NCBI GenBank assembly: GCA_013398275.1
Contig: VZSE01013530.1
Coordinates: 62,001-126,000, forward strand
Length of the DNA: 64,000 bases
DNA from: Promerops cafer
Taxonomy: Eukaryota; Chordata; Aves; Passeriformes; Nectariniidae
Reading direction: 5' to 3'
A program made the translations under genes and the position numbers. Each line of letters begins with the position of its first letter. The first letter of the stretch is position 1. Of the stretch, positions 1 to 11,402 are shown piece by piece. The notes beneath the pieces are model-generated. The model saw only the letters and a program-made list of their open reading frames with translations, had not been told where the DNA came from and searched no databases.

Positions 1-157
1 TAGGGCTGGGTGCTTGGGGGGCACATTGCTGCTGGGTGCTGGCTCTGGGGACTCAGAGGGACTCTGGGGACGGTGCAGGGAGGTTTGGGGGCTGCTTGTG
101 CCTCCTTTACCCCAGTGTGGGTCCTTCCAGGCCAACACCCCCACTCCCTCCTGGCAG

Positions 158-2794
158 GTCACGGACCTACACCAGGAGCTGGCTGAGGCCCGCAGGGCAG
201 TGACCGAGCTGGAGTCAGAGCGGGAGCAAAAGCAACGGGATTTTGACCGCAAGCTGCTCCTGGCCAAGTCCCGGATCGAAACAGAGGAGGTGAGTCCCTT
301 GGGAAGGGTGACAGGGAGCTGCCAGCCCTGTGCCCTGCCCTGGCTGATCTCCCCCCACCCTGGGTCCTGCAGGCAGAGAAGGAGAGGCTGGCCATGGAGG
401 TGAGGGACCTGCAGCAGAGGATGCGGTTCCTGCAGGAGCAGCTGGCTCCGGTCACCAGGCAGCGGGAATACCAGGAAAAGGAGATACAGAGGCTGAACAA
501 GGTGGGGGCCAGGGCACAACCCCTCACTGTAAAATGTCTTTAATGTTCTCCAGTCTCTTCACATCTGTTAAATCGAAAACTGACCCTGATAACCCACTCT
601 TGCCCAGGCAGAGACTTGTGTCAGGCCCAACACTTGTATGAGGCCCACCACATCCCTCTGGGCTCCAAGGAGGGGGGGTTCAAGGAGGGTCTGTTGTCCC
701 TCTTGCCCCTGCCCAGTTATACCCACTTCCCGTGCTGGGCACATGCCCAAGGTCCTCCAGTGACATGTTGGGCACTGAACTTGCTCTGACCCTGCTCCCT
801 CCCTTCCTCTCTAGGCACTAGAAGAGGCCCTGAACGTCCAAGCCTCTCCACCACCCATCTTTGCCATGGAGCCAGCAGGGAAGCTGCCACAGCAGGAGCT
901 GCTGACCCAGAATGAGCTACTCAAGCAGCAGGTAGGGCAGGACACGGAGCCACTGGGGAAAGGCAAGGAAGTACATGTGCTGAATTTCCACAGCAAAGAG
1001 CCCTGTGTGCCAGCAGCAGCCCAGCAGCCGGGCAGGTGTCAGTGCTGGGGTGGTGGGGGTTGGGGACCCAACTCAGCATCCTCCAGGCATTCATCTGGGC
1101 CATCGAGCCAGCCCACATGCTTGGGGCTTGGCATGGATGCTGGAGTCAAGGGTGGCAGCACAGTGATGGGGTTGCTTAGGGAAGGTTTCTGCCCTTAGCC
1201 AGGTGCACCCACATTCTTCCTTCCTGACAGGTGAAAATTTTTGAGGAAGACTTCCAGCGGGAACGGAGTGACAGGGAGAGGATGAATGAGGAGAAGGAAG
1301 AGCTGAAGCAGCAGCTGGAAAAGCTGCAGAAGCAGTTGGTCCTCTCCAACAACCAGGTGAGCAGCACTGGGTGCTACTAGCAGCACTCTGGGAGCCCCGT
1401 GTCAACCCCATGTGTCTCGGAAATGCTCACCCCCAGTGTCACAGTCCCTGTTCATATCTAAGAGTAGGGGCTGAAGGAGGACAGGAAGGCCAGAGGGGTG
1501 TTTTTTCTGCTGCTTGTCACTGCCAGAGCGTCTCCTTTCATTTATCTCCTCTTTCCGCACCTCTCCTGGGGCTCTGATGGGGGCAGACTGGTGCAGGCAT
1601 TCCCTCAGCAACCCTAACCCACGAAGATGGGGGGATGGCAGGGTGGGCTCTGCACTAACCCCTCTTCCTCCCAGCTGCGAGCCTCCAAAGACGACTGCCA
1701 GAGGGAGAAAGAGGAGAAGGAGAAGCTGAAGAAGCTGCTGAAACAACACAAACAGGTAGGGATAGGGGAAAACCCTCCTGGGGCAGAGGGCCTGGGGGCT
1801 ACAGGCGATGGGTGGTGGTGGAGGTGGCGGTGTAGGTGGTTGTGGGCTGCCCTTGGGATCTCCCCAGCATCTGTCCTGGCTCCTTGCAGGCTTCTGGAGA
1901 GAGGCTACACCCTGAGCCAGGGCCAGGGCCACTGGGCCCAGCCTGCCCCGTGTACCAGTACCAGTACAGTCCCCCCATGGCTCACCCCATGTACCACGGC
2001 TACGACGAGTGGCAGCAGATCCGATACCCGCCAGCCATGCCGGGCGAGCACACACAAGGACAGAACTTCCACCATTTTCCCCCGGTGAGACTCTACCTGT
2101 GCCAGCAGGAGGGGGAGCAGACAGTGACACGTGGGCGGGTCTGGGGCTCCCTGCCCTCCAGGGCTTCTGAGTCCCAGAGCAGGGAACTGAGCACATGTGT
2201 CCTGGTGGCATGTGACTGCTCAGCCCCTTTCCTCCCCCTCCTTCTCCTCCTCACACATGTCAATCAATCAGAGTGCAGCCTCATGACTGACATGCCATGT
2301 AATTCCCTCTCTCTGTTCCATCTCTTCCACAGCCTGAGTACCCCTGGCGCCCGCCCTGTGCCATGGCTCGCAGCCAGAACGCCCAACCAGTGGCCGGGGT
2401 GAAACCAGTCCCCAAGGACTTGGGTAAGGCTCAGACCCTCCCTGACAGGGGTGCACATCCTTCACCCTGAGACTTGGGGCACTTGGCTAAACACATGGGC
2501 GAGGGATGGGGCCAGGCACTGGCCATTTTCCTGTAGCTCCCAGCTCTCATCAGCTGAGGGGATGATTTTGCTATGGGGTTGGTCCCTGCTGCATCCCTGC
2601 CAGCATCCCCACAGCACCTGAAGTCAGGCTGAGCCCAAACAGCTCGTGGAGTTATGGCAGTTGGTGCTCAGGGATAACAACCATGCCAGGGCTGCCATCC
2701 CTCCTGTGGGGCTTGTGTGAAAATGAAGAACTGTGCTTACCCTGTGCCACCCCTCTCTTGTGTCTCAGAACAGGCAGGTCCCGGATTGCCCTAA
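158..2794 (+). CDS. TNIP1: TNIP1 (ABIN-1), A20-binding inhibitor of NF-kB; 3' part, last eight coding exons
   Basis: TNIP1 is a cytosolic ubiquitin-binding adaptor that partners with A20 (TNFAIP3) and restrains NF-kB and cell-death signalling. Coding exons are 158-289, 373-501, 815-931, 1231-1356, 1675-1755, 1890-2084, 2333-2423 and 2769-2794, all with AG/GT borders. They give 298 residues and a stop; the 5' exons lie outside the window. The first five exons are a continuous coiled coil. The 1231-1356 exon carries the UBAN polyubiquitin-binding motif (EDFQRERSDRER), the family signature shared with optineurin and NEMO. After it comes a Pro/Tyr-rich tail with QIRYPP and a PEYPWR segment that I recognise from the mammalian protein. 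The last few residues (EQAGPGLP) do not resemble the remembered mammalian C-terminus, so the final exon call is weaker. The gene is convergent with GPX3, as in mammals. Confidence 0.95.
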
Positions 2795-3640
2795 CGCCAA
2801 GGACCGGCCACGCTCCGACACCAGTGGAAGAGGAGTAGGGTGTGTGTGTGTGCCCGTGTGTGTGTGTCCAGGAGCTTCCTCCAGCTGCCGATGCCTGTGC
2901 AAGGACATGTGCTGCACGTGGGGGGCTCAGCAGCGCCTTCCCCCAAGGATATCATGAAGGAGGGACTAAAGGTGCCATCCTGGTGGCAGCCAGCATGGGG
3001 TCAGTCCCCTGCAGCCATCCCCTTCCCCACGAGGAGCCAGGCCTGGCCTGGCATCACTGTAGACCCGAGCCAGGTCTTCAGGGAAGAGGAGCCAGTGTTT
3101 CCCAGGAGCTGCCCCAGTCCAGAGCCCCTGGAGGAGTGGGTAACAGCGGGGACTCTCCCGGTGCTGGGAGACCCCACACTCACAGGCAGGTGCTGGCCGC
3201 AGCATGGCCCGGCCTGAGGGTGGTTGGTGTCTTCGTATTTATTTAAGGACTGAAGTGTGGCTGAGTCTCTCTGGTGTTCTCTGGTTTTATCCTGAAAGCT
3301 GCTTCGGGTGGGGCAGCCTCTGCATGGGGAGGGGGAGAGGGAGGGATATCAGGGCTGTTGGTCCCCATTTGCTCGGAGACAGACTGAGTGCAAGTGGACC
3401 CCAACCCTTGCTTGGGCGCCCCAGGATGTGTTGCCCCAAGTGTGTGCCCCCCATCTCCCTCTGTGTGCTGAGCTCAGCCCCTCACCATCCCCTCTTCTGC
3501 CCCCCACCTCTGCCAGGGCAGGGAAGCCCCTGCTGCCCCCTCTGCCTTTCCATGCAGCAGTGGCCTTGGAGACAGTCTTTGACATTGCACACAGCAAATC
3601 TTGCTCCACGAAATAGGTCTGGAGGGGAAAAACAAACACA
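2795..3640 (+). other. TNIP1: Putative TNIP1 3'UTR and short intergenic stretch; end undefined
   Basis: Noncoding sequence after the TNIP1 stop. It has a short interrupted GT run at about 2839-2868 and an AU-rich TATTTATTTAA block near 3236-3246. I found no AATAAA or ATTAAA on the + strand before the GPX3 tail, so the TNIP1 cleavage site cannot be placed. The right-hand limit given here is arbitrary. Confidence 0.45.
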
Positions 3641-3930
3641 ACCCAGTTTCTGTAAGCATGGCTGTCACAGGTGTGACAGGAGGAGGCACAGGATTCCACT
3701 ATGCTCCTTACCGGCGTCCTGCCTCCAGCCCCTTTTGCCCCTCTGCTCTGCACTCACTCCCCATCCTGTCCCCAAATGCTGGGCTGTGAGGATAAGTCCA
3801 TGTCTGCAGTAACTGTGGAAAAAATTGAGTTTCTCCAGTCAGGCGCTGCTACCCCCAGGCTGGCCACTGTGCCGCCCACTCTACCTCCTCTACCCCTGGC
3901 CAACAAGTGGGGCTGCACATTTGCAGAGCC

Positions 3931-3936
3931 TTTATT
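3931..3936 (-). terminator. GPX3: GPX3 poly(A) signal AATAAA
   Basis: TTTATT on the + strand reads AATAAA on the - strand, about 490 nt after the GPX3 stop codon. It lies beyond the SECIS candidate, which would keep the SECIS inside the mature 3'UTR. Cleavage is expected near 3910-3920. Confidence 0.75.
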
Positions 3937-4039
3937 TGGTGTTTCTATGGTGGGTGGTGAGGGGCTGGCCACCCCCAGCCAGGAGAGCAGCACATCTGAG
4001 TGCCAGGACCACGGGCAGCCTGAATGCACTGAAGAGCTG

Positions 4040-4115
4040 CTCCGTGCCCCGCACCGTCAGGCCAGGCCCACCCCAGCCGGGGGCTTTCGGGCCGAGCCTT
4101 CATGGAGATGTGGTC
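4040..4115 (-). promoter_or_regulatory. GPX3: SECIS element candidate in the GPX3 3'UTR
   Basis: Reading the - strand, ATGA (4100-4103) is followed after 12 nt by an unpaired AAA (4085-4087), and the return strand carries the matching GA (4057-4058). The 11 nt after ATGA pair with the 11 nt before GA through Watson-Crick or G-U pairs, with a single mismatch. This is the SECIS plan: a UGA/GA core, a helix of about 11 bp, and an apical loop with conserved adenines. It lies about 320 nt after the GPX3 stop, where eukaryotic SECIS elements act. SECIS recruits SBP2 and the Sec-specific elongation factor so that UGA is read as selenocysteine. The large apical loop may hold a small extra stem. Confidence 0.85.
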
Positions 4116-4421
4116 TCCTGCTCCAGGGACAGCTGGCCCCTGCATCCTCCCACTGCCCAGGATGGTGGAGAGGAGGGGGCAAGCTGGAGGCCAGGAGATG
4201 TCACCACCAGGGATGGAGGTGGGACACAGGGATATTGGAAGTATCCCACTGCCATCGCTGAGGTCTCTGCCACGAGGTTGCCCATCCCAGCATCCTGACT
4301 GGGGGGTGCCAGAGACAGGAGCAATGGAGGGGACATTCCTGCTGCTGGGGAACATCTGGGGAGGGAATGGAACGGGAAGCAGCCGGGGGGATGCTGGCCT
4401 TTGTGCCAGCGGCCTGAGGCC

Positions 4422-6625
4422 CTACTGGTCCTGCTGTTCATCATGGTTCTCCTGCTGCCGCTTCCTCAGGTAGGCCACGATGTCGTTCTTCACGACGGAG
4501 ATGTTGGTGCGGTGGTACCAGCGCATGACGGGCACGCCTTCAGGGCTCACCAGGAACTTCTCGAAGTTCCACTTGATGTCATGGTTCCGCAGAGGCTCCC
4601 AGAAGAGCTTGTTTGGGTTCCCAAACTCCTCCGCCACCGGGGGACAGGCATTCTGCAATGGAGAACCAGTGCATCACTGCCTTGCCCCTCCAGAAAGCAA
4701 GCTGGGTGTGTCCCCCTCGTCTCCCCTTGCCATAGCACCCACCTTCAGGAAGGTGAAGATCTTCTGCTCCTTGGCCCCATTCACATCCCCTTTCTGGAAC
4801 AGCTGGAAGTTGGGAACAAAGCCACCTCCTGGCCGGACGTACCTACAAGGCGGGGGAGCAGGATATTGTGCAATGGACAGCTCTGGGTGCTTGCACAGGG
4901 GTGGTGACAGGACCCCAAACCCCTTGTTTGGGGGCCACAGCCAGCAGCAGCTGCAGCCTATGCTCCCACTGCCTGGCTGGGACCCCAGCAGAGCCAGGCG
5001 AGTGAGGTGTCCCACAGCCCCCACCACAGTACTCACTTAAGCGCAGGGAGGATCTCTGAGTTCTGGCCGGGTTCCTGCTTCCCAAATTGGTTGGAGGGGA
5101 AGCCGAGAACTACGACCCCCTGGTTTCTCAGCTCATCTTGTAGTGCATTCAGTTCTGCATGCAAGGAGAGCCAGAGGTGCGTTAGCAGAGGACCGGGCAC
5201 ACCTCCACACCTGCACTTACGCCTGGGACCATCCCAGTCAGGCCGGGCCCTGGGGAGCAGGCATTAACCCCTTCCCCAACTCCGTGAAGCAGAATGGACC
5301 ACGGGGACGTGCCAAGGGCTGCACTCCTGGGCCCTGCCCTGACCCCGAGGGGCCCGTGCCCCGCAGGACCCTTACCAACATACTGCAGGGTCAGGCCTCA
5401 GTATGTGGCTACGTTGACGAAGAGCACTGTCTTCCCCTTGTACCTCTCAAAGGGGATGTACTCGTCCCCATCGAGGGTCAGGGCCCCATAGCTGTAGATG
5501 GTGTCCTTCACCGAGTGGTAGCAGTCCACCTGTGGGGCGAGGAGCATCCCATGGGAGCAGGCTGGGGGCTGCCGGCCACCCCGCTCCCCATGCCCACAGC
5601 CAGCAGAGCAATGGGGCCGGCCCTGCTGCTGGCTGCAGGGACAGCTGCCAGCGTTGTGTCCCCTGCCCCGAATGCCGCTGGCAGCGGCTCCGGCATGCCA
5701 AGGTCGCGGTGGTGGGACAGGCTGACGGGGGCATGCGGATGCACGTGGGTCGGGCTGCAGCTGGGGGCATGTTTACCGAACAGGGAGCGGCAGGAAGGCG
5801 AGTGGCTGCAAAACAGCCGGAGCACAGGGGGAGGCCAGCACCAGAATGCCGAGGCTGTGGGCAAGTGAGCAGGACCCACCACCCCTGGAAGTCCTGGGGG
5901 ACAGGGACAGTGCAGCGGGTTCCGGGTGGGATGGGGAACAGGCTGGGAAGGGTCGGGCTGGAGCAGCCCCTGCATCGGGGGCCACAGGGGTTAACCCAGA
6001 GGAGCCCACCTCCTGTCCCCACCAGGGTACCCAGCCTCAGCCAAGTGCCACCGAGGGGCTATTTTGGGAGCTGGCAAGATGTGGAGTCACCGGGGCTGCG
6101 CTCGAGGAGCTCTGGGGTCCCGGTGGCAAGGTGGGGAGCCTGGCTGGAGGGGTGACGGTGCCCCTGCCCACTGGGCTGTGGGGGACACGGTGGGTTCCAC
6201 ACCTTCCAAACATGGGGGAACCCACCCAGACACTGCATGGAAAAACGTCCCCGTGCTCTGCCCCTAGGGAGGTCACTTGGGGGACACATGGCTCTGACCC
6301 CCTCTGTCCTCAACCCCAGGACAGCGATTCTTGGCCCTTGCAAGAACTAACTCAGAAATCCCTCCGTGCTCCAGGCACCGGGATTGTAGGGGGAAGGAGG
6401 GGGGGTCACGGGGCCACCGTGCCCCACCCCTGCCCCGGGGAGTCCTGCAGAGAGCCTTGGGAACAGGCACGTCCCCAGAGTGTCACACACCCCTTAAACC
6501 CCCCTGAACGCCCCGTGGGGGTGTCCCCCTCCTCTTACCTTCTCCCTCTCCTCACTTCGCCCCAGCTGGACGAGCCCAGCCAAGAAAAGCGGCAAAATCC
6601 AGTTGCTGCGGGAGCAGCCCCCCAT
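4422..6625 (-). CDS. GPX3: GPX3, secreted (plasma) glutathione peroxidase, selenoprotein, 229 aa
   Basis: Reduces H2O2 and lipid hydroperoxides with thiol donors in extracellular fluid. Coding exons on the - strand are 6539-6625, 5376-5529, 5037-5154, 4743-4842 and 4422-4652 (690 nt, 229 residues). Residues 1 to about 24 form a signal peptide with hydrophobic core WILPLFLAGLV. Exon 2 encodes NVATY, then an in-frame TGA at 5398-5400 and GLT; the Sec falls at residue 73, as in human GPX3. The other catalytic-tetrad members are visible: Gln in GFPSNQFG, and Trp and Asn in IKWNFEKF. Gene callers that treat TGA as stop will split or truncate this gene. The closest alternative, GPX1, lacks a signal peptide and has fewer exons; the position beside TNIP1 also supports GPX3. 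Confidence 0.97.
5398..5400 (-). other. GPX3: Selenocysteine codon (TGA) of GPX3, Sec73
   Basis: The + strand TCA at this position is TGA on the coding strand, in frame between the tyrosine of NVATY and GLT. The exon is otherwise open and correctly spliced on both sides, and the glutathione peroxidase active site continues past it. It is therefore a recoded Sec codon and not a nonsense mutation. Confidence 0.96.
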
Positions 6626-6850
6626 GGCTGGGCGCGGGGTGCGGGGTGCCGGCACCCCTTGACAGCCTGTGGCGAGCGGCCGGGACAAGCGCCGCTGTCG
6701 CCTGCTGTCACCTCCGAGCCCGGCGGCCGAGAAATAGCTGCGGGGCTGCGAGGGGGGAGCCAATGGCCGGGGGGGGCCGGGCCGGGGCCGCGTTAACCGT
6801 GTGGGCTCTGGGACGGACACACGGACACACGGACCTGTGTGTCCGCCCGG
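6626..6850 (-). promoter_or_regulatory. GPX3: GPX3 5' flank, GC-rich proximal promoter region
   Basis: GC- and CpG-rich sequence directly upstream of the GPX3 start codon. A CCAAT box (written on the + strand) is at 6760-6764, about 135 bp from the ATG. An imperfect GGACACAC direct repeat with a short inverted GTGTGTCC partner lies at about 6810-6845. No TATA box is clear and the transcription start cannot be fixed. Confidence 0.45.
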
Positions 6851-9800
6851 GGGTGGCACCACGGCCTGCCGGGGACCCGGGGCACCCACGGGGACACGGG
6901 GCAGCGGCATGTGCTGAGGATTTATGCAACGTGTTACCCGAGCCGGGATTAAACCCGCAAGGTGGGGGGAGAGATAGCGGGGGAAGCGGGGACAGAGGGG
7001 ACGGGGGATGGAGAGGGGACGGGGGGGGAGATGTGTCGCGAGGGAGAGGTGCCCCATCCTGCGCAGGCCACCCAGCCAGGGTGACATTTCCCCCCCAGGT
7101 GGGGTGTTGGCACCCGAGGAGCAGGGACCAAACCCCCCCAGCAGCAGCCTCGGGGAGGCCGGGCTGGGGTTCCGTGGGTGCCCCCCCAATGGCTGCTCGG
7201 GCTGGGCTGGGGAAGGCTGAACCCGCTCCTCTCCTTTGTGCCCGGTAAATGAAGGCGCTGCTAGCGGCAGCTCTGGAGGAGGATCCCTCCCCAGGGGCTG
7301 TTCTGCAGCTCGTGAGCTGTGGCTCCATGGTGACCCTGCTGGGGCCAAGGGCAGGGCACTGCTGGGTGTCCCCAGGGGCAGGAGTTTCCAGGGTCCTGTT
7401 TGCTTGGCCAAGGAATGTGAACATTTACCCTGGGCTGTCTCCAAAGAAAATATCCGTGGTGAGGTGTAAATTCCCTGAAATCCCCCAACAAAATTATTCA
7501 ACGGGAGAATTAACTGGCTGGAGGGGAGCTGGGGGAGTTGTGGTTTTGGAGTGATGCTGACCTGGGGTGGAGGACAGTATGGGGTGGCAGTGGGTGAGCC
7601 CTGGGGGGACCACGAGTGCCAGCATGAGGTTTGGCTTTACTAGAAAGCAGAGTCAGCCCTGCCCCTATGTTGTCACTGAGCCAGCTCCTGGAGATGCCAC
7701 CAAGGAAGGGGAGTGTGGCCATGGGTTAAGAGGAAGCTGGGAGCAATCTCCGAATCCGTGTTCTTCACCAGAAGGAACAGCATGTCCTGGGAAAGGCTGG
7801 TGGTGTGAGGCTCCAACTGCAGCCTCAGCTGGCGTGGGAGGGCTGAGGATTGGGTACATCCCCCAGGCACACAGAGAAGCCATGGAGCAGGGGAGCTGTG
7901 GGTTTCTCTGTCACTGGCAGCATTTCCCAAAGCTTTAAACCTGCACTGCTACGGGGGGAATGGCTTAGCTCTGCCCTGCCTGGACCCCAAGCAGTGTGGG
8001 GTGTTCCCCCAAGTCCAGGCAAACCCTCAGGATGCTCAGCCATTGCCTGGGGACTGCACAGAACCCGTCACAACATGCCAAGAGCCAGGCCAGCCACAGG
8101 GGTGCTCTTGTTGACTCTCACAGATACGGCTGTGAGTGGAGCAAGGTGGCTTCTTGCCAAAACCTGTAGGAGCCAGTATCCGGGGTTTGACCCTCCCCAC
8201 CTACTTCCCAGGCTCTGGGGAGGTTTGAGGCCATGGGGCTGCAGCTCCTGGCCTGCACGCTGCCTGCATGTCTCTGCATCCTGCAGCCAGCAAGGACCAG
8301 TGTGTGCCCAGTGCTGTGCTCCCCAACACAGCTCATGCTTCTGACCCTGGCCAGGGCTTGAGCCACCTCCTGCAACAGAGCTGGGACAGACCCAGGGAGC
8401 TGCTCAGGACTGTGCTCCCTGCCCTACTATTTCCCATCACAGGAATAGCCACCCACATCTAGTTATAGTGGTGTGTGGCACAGTGTGGTTGTGTCCCTTC
8501 CACGTGTCCCTGATCCCTGCCATGAGCAGTGAAAGTCTGAGTCACTCCTGAACTCAGTTTTCCTCAAACCAAAATAAAAATAAGGGACGTGTTTATCCAA
8601 GTCCCGTCTCCTTGGGTCCCAGTGCCAAATCAGCCTTGGTGGAGGTTGGGAATGGGGAAGGAGTTAATGAGACACAGCCCATGGACTCCCTCTCTGCCCC
8701 TGAGCTTCCATGGCACCCCGCGCATGTCACCCAGTGTCCCCAACGTGCTGTGCCATGCCATGCTGAAGGCTGCATGCAAGAGCCAGTGGGGCCAGGGGCT
8801 CCACCAAGACTGTGCTGCTCCACGCTGTAGGACTGGGGTCCCCCACCCCAAAAAGCAGCCGTGCAGGGCGGGCTGACCCTCACACGAACCTTCCGGCTCC
8901 GTTGTTTTTCCACCAGAGCTCCCGCCTGCTGCAGATGTTTGGCAGGAGGCCAGGGCAGGAGGCCAGGCACTTCCAGCTCCCCGGCTGCGGTGCTGCCGCT
9001 GCCACCAGCCTCCCCAGCTGTCCCCTGAGCCACATGCCATGGCTGCAGAGACCTTGTGCCAGGCTGCAGGGCCCCAGCTGAGCACAGGAAATGTGAAAGC
9101 AGAGGTGGGGACAATCTAGTGCTGCCTGCTGGGTTTATCCCAGAGCTGACAAGGAGTATTTTAATGCAGACGGACAGGGATGGTGCCAGCAGCGTGGCAG
9201 GACAGTGGCAGGGAGCTTGGGCAGCAGCAGGCAGCATTGCCCTTGCTAGCAGCAGTGCAGCTTCCCTCTGGCAGCCTGGCCTGGCAGCAATCCCAGGGCA
9301 ACCTCTGAACCTTTGTTCTAAGTGCGTGATAGGAAGCAAAAGCAAAGCAAGCTCTGCCAGGCTGCCAGCCCGGCTCTTGGGGCACCAGGCTTCCCCAGGC
9401 TGCCAGCCCACAGCTCGCCCAGCCCTCGCTGCTCTGCCCCAGCCCATGTGCTCCCACACTCTGCCCTGGTTCAGCAGCAGCCTCCCTGCTGGGCATGGTG
9501 CCCAACACCCTTTGGAGGGGGGGGTCCCCGGGGGTCCCCCTTCCCGAATGGCCCCGCAGCCCCCAGGCTATGTGCTCTGCCCCCTCCAGCATTGCCAGCC
9601 CTTGCTTTTCCAGGGCAAGATTTGCTCCCTGTAGAAATGCCCCCGGGCCATTGTCCCCCCTTCCCCCTGCAAAGGGAGGCTGCCCAGAGGCAAGGTGAGA
9701 GCCAGCATCCTGCGTCCCCTTCTCCCTTCTGGGACTGCCCTATCTGCCTCCCCCAGCAGCAGCCCCAACGGGCCAGCAGCCAGCTCCTGCCACATGCCAG

Positions 9801-11390
9801 CACCTCCAGGGAAGCATCCCAGTGGCTGCTGAATCACTTCCATGCCCGCATCACCCTGCCTGCTACAGCGTCACCGGAGCAGGACCCGCTTCTCAACAGA
9901 AAGGCATTTTTCCTTGGCAAAACTCCATGCAAACACTGCCTCCAAGCTCCAGCATTGTTCAGGCACTGAAGCCAGGGCCACAAGGGGATTTGGTTCTCTG
10001 GCTCCATCCTGGAGGAGGAATGTCCAACTTGATAGTGTTGGAAATCCAGATTAAATCCATTCTCCGCCATCTTAATGCTTTAAAAAATGTCGTGGCTTCT
10101 CCCTGCTTTACCTCTGCTGCCTTTTAGCTCCATCTTTGTTGTTGTTACAAGCAAATCCGTCTTTCCAAGGCCTTTCCTGGAAATGTTTGCCACAGGTTTG
10201 AAACTTCCCAGAAAATTCCTCCCAAGAAAGGAAATCTCTCACTTCCCTCTGCTGCTTTTGACAAGTGGAATGCAGAGGTGGGAACAGCCATCACGTATGG
10301 TTGCATGGATGGGGGGAGGTTTTCCATGCTTTTCCTCATGTTTTGCTCCAAACCAGGCTTCCTTCCCAAACCACTCCAATGTTTGTGGCTTCTCCCCTAT
10401 TCCTCTCATAGCAAAGCTGCTCAGCTCTTATTCCTGGTGCTGCTGGCCATCCTCATTCGTCCTCAGGGAAGCAATGCTGGGGTGGAGCACAGGGGAGAGC
10501 AGAGCCAGGGCTGCTCCCACCCTGCACATCTGTAATGTCCTCCAGCTGCCGCTGCACCGGGCCAGCAAGGGAGGGAGAGAGGAAGAAAAACAGGAAAATA
10601 ACTCTGGTTATTTGCCTCAAACTCTGCAACTCGAGAGGGGAAGAGAGAGTTGACAGCTCAAAACAGAAATAAGTTTTATGGCTGGGCAAGGTGCCTGCTC
10701 CCTCCCAGCACAACCACAGCCAGTGGCTCCAGTGCAGGCACTTCTACTCCCCAGGGTCTGCATCCCTGTGCTAGGCTCCCTCCCCAAGGTGGGAGGTGTT
10801 TGCCCAAGGTCCTGCTTCCATGGGCACAATGTAGGGATTGTCCTCTGGCCCCACCACCCAGTGCAAACCCAAATCTGGCTGCTGTGGATCAAGCCACACG
10901 GATGGCATACAGGGTTTCCAACACTGCAGGGCTGGTTGCTCTTTTCAGCACAGAAAATAGGATTTAAACAATTCCCGCCAGCATCACCATAGTGTTTCCC
11001 CACATCCTTCCCTGATTCATCCTGTTAATTTTGTGACCTTCCATGCTGTGAGTCACCAAGACACTGTTTCAGCCCCAGGGCTCCTGCCACACTGACCCGG
11101 CACGAGGCTGGTGTGAGGGAAGCGGCGCCAGTCACTCGAGTGGGAGAAAAACAGCCACAGCCACTGTCAGAAAGCCCTGAGGGATCCTTCCCACCCACTG
11201 TGTCCGGACTGAGGTTTGCCCTCCTGGAGCATGGGGCTGGGCTCCAAGGCTGGAGAGAACCCCAGGGACCTTGAGGCACGGCAGTGCAGGGACAGTTTCT
11301 GGAGAGGCTGCAAAGTATCCCAGATCCTGCAGAGCCAGACACCACTGGTAGTGTGGACAGAGCTGCACAGCACACTCACATGAAGGATAA
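6851..11390. other. Intergenic region between GPX3 and SMIM3; no gene seen
   Basis: GC-rich sequence with no supported exon. Open frames here lack splice structure and recognisable protein similarity. In human this part of the interval holds IRGM and ZNF300; nothing resembling a GTPase P-loop or a C2H2 zinc-finger array is visible. Distal elements of either neighbour could lie here but cannot be identified by eye. Confidence 0.6.
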
Positions 11391-11396
11391 AGTCCA

Positions 11397-11402
11397 TTTA
11401 TT
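11397..11402 (-). terminator. SMIM3: SMIM3 poly(A) signal AATAAA
   Basis: TTTATT on the + strand, so AATAAA in the SMIM3 direction, about 815 nt after the stop codon. It defines a 3'UTR of roughly 11380-12217. No other gene on this strand could use it. Confidence 0.65.

Noticed and set aside
5398..5400. Premature stop suggesting a GPX3 pseudogene
   Set aside because: The TGA sits at the conserved Sec position and a SECIS candidate is present; all splice sites and flanking codons are intact.
6494..7501. 335-aa open frame on the - strand upstream of GPX3
   Set aside because: Only its part inside 6539-6625 is real (GPX3 exon 1). The rest is GC-rich promoter sequence read open.
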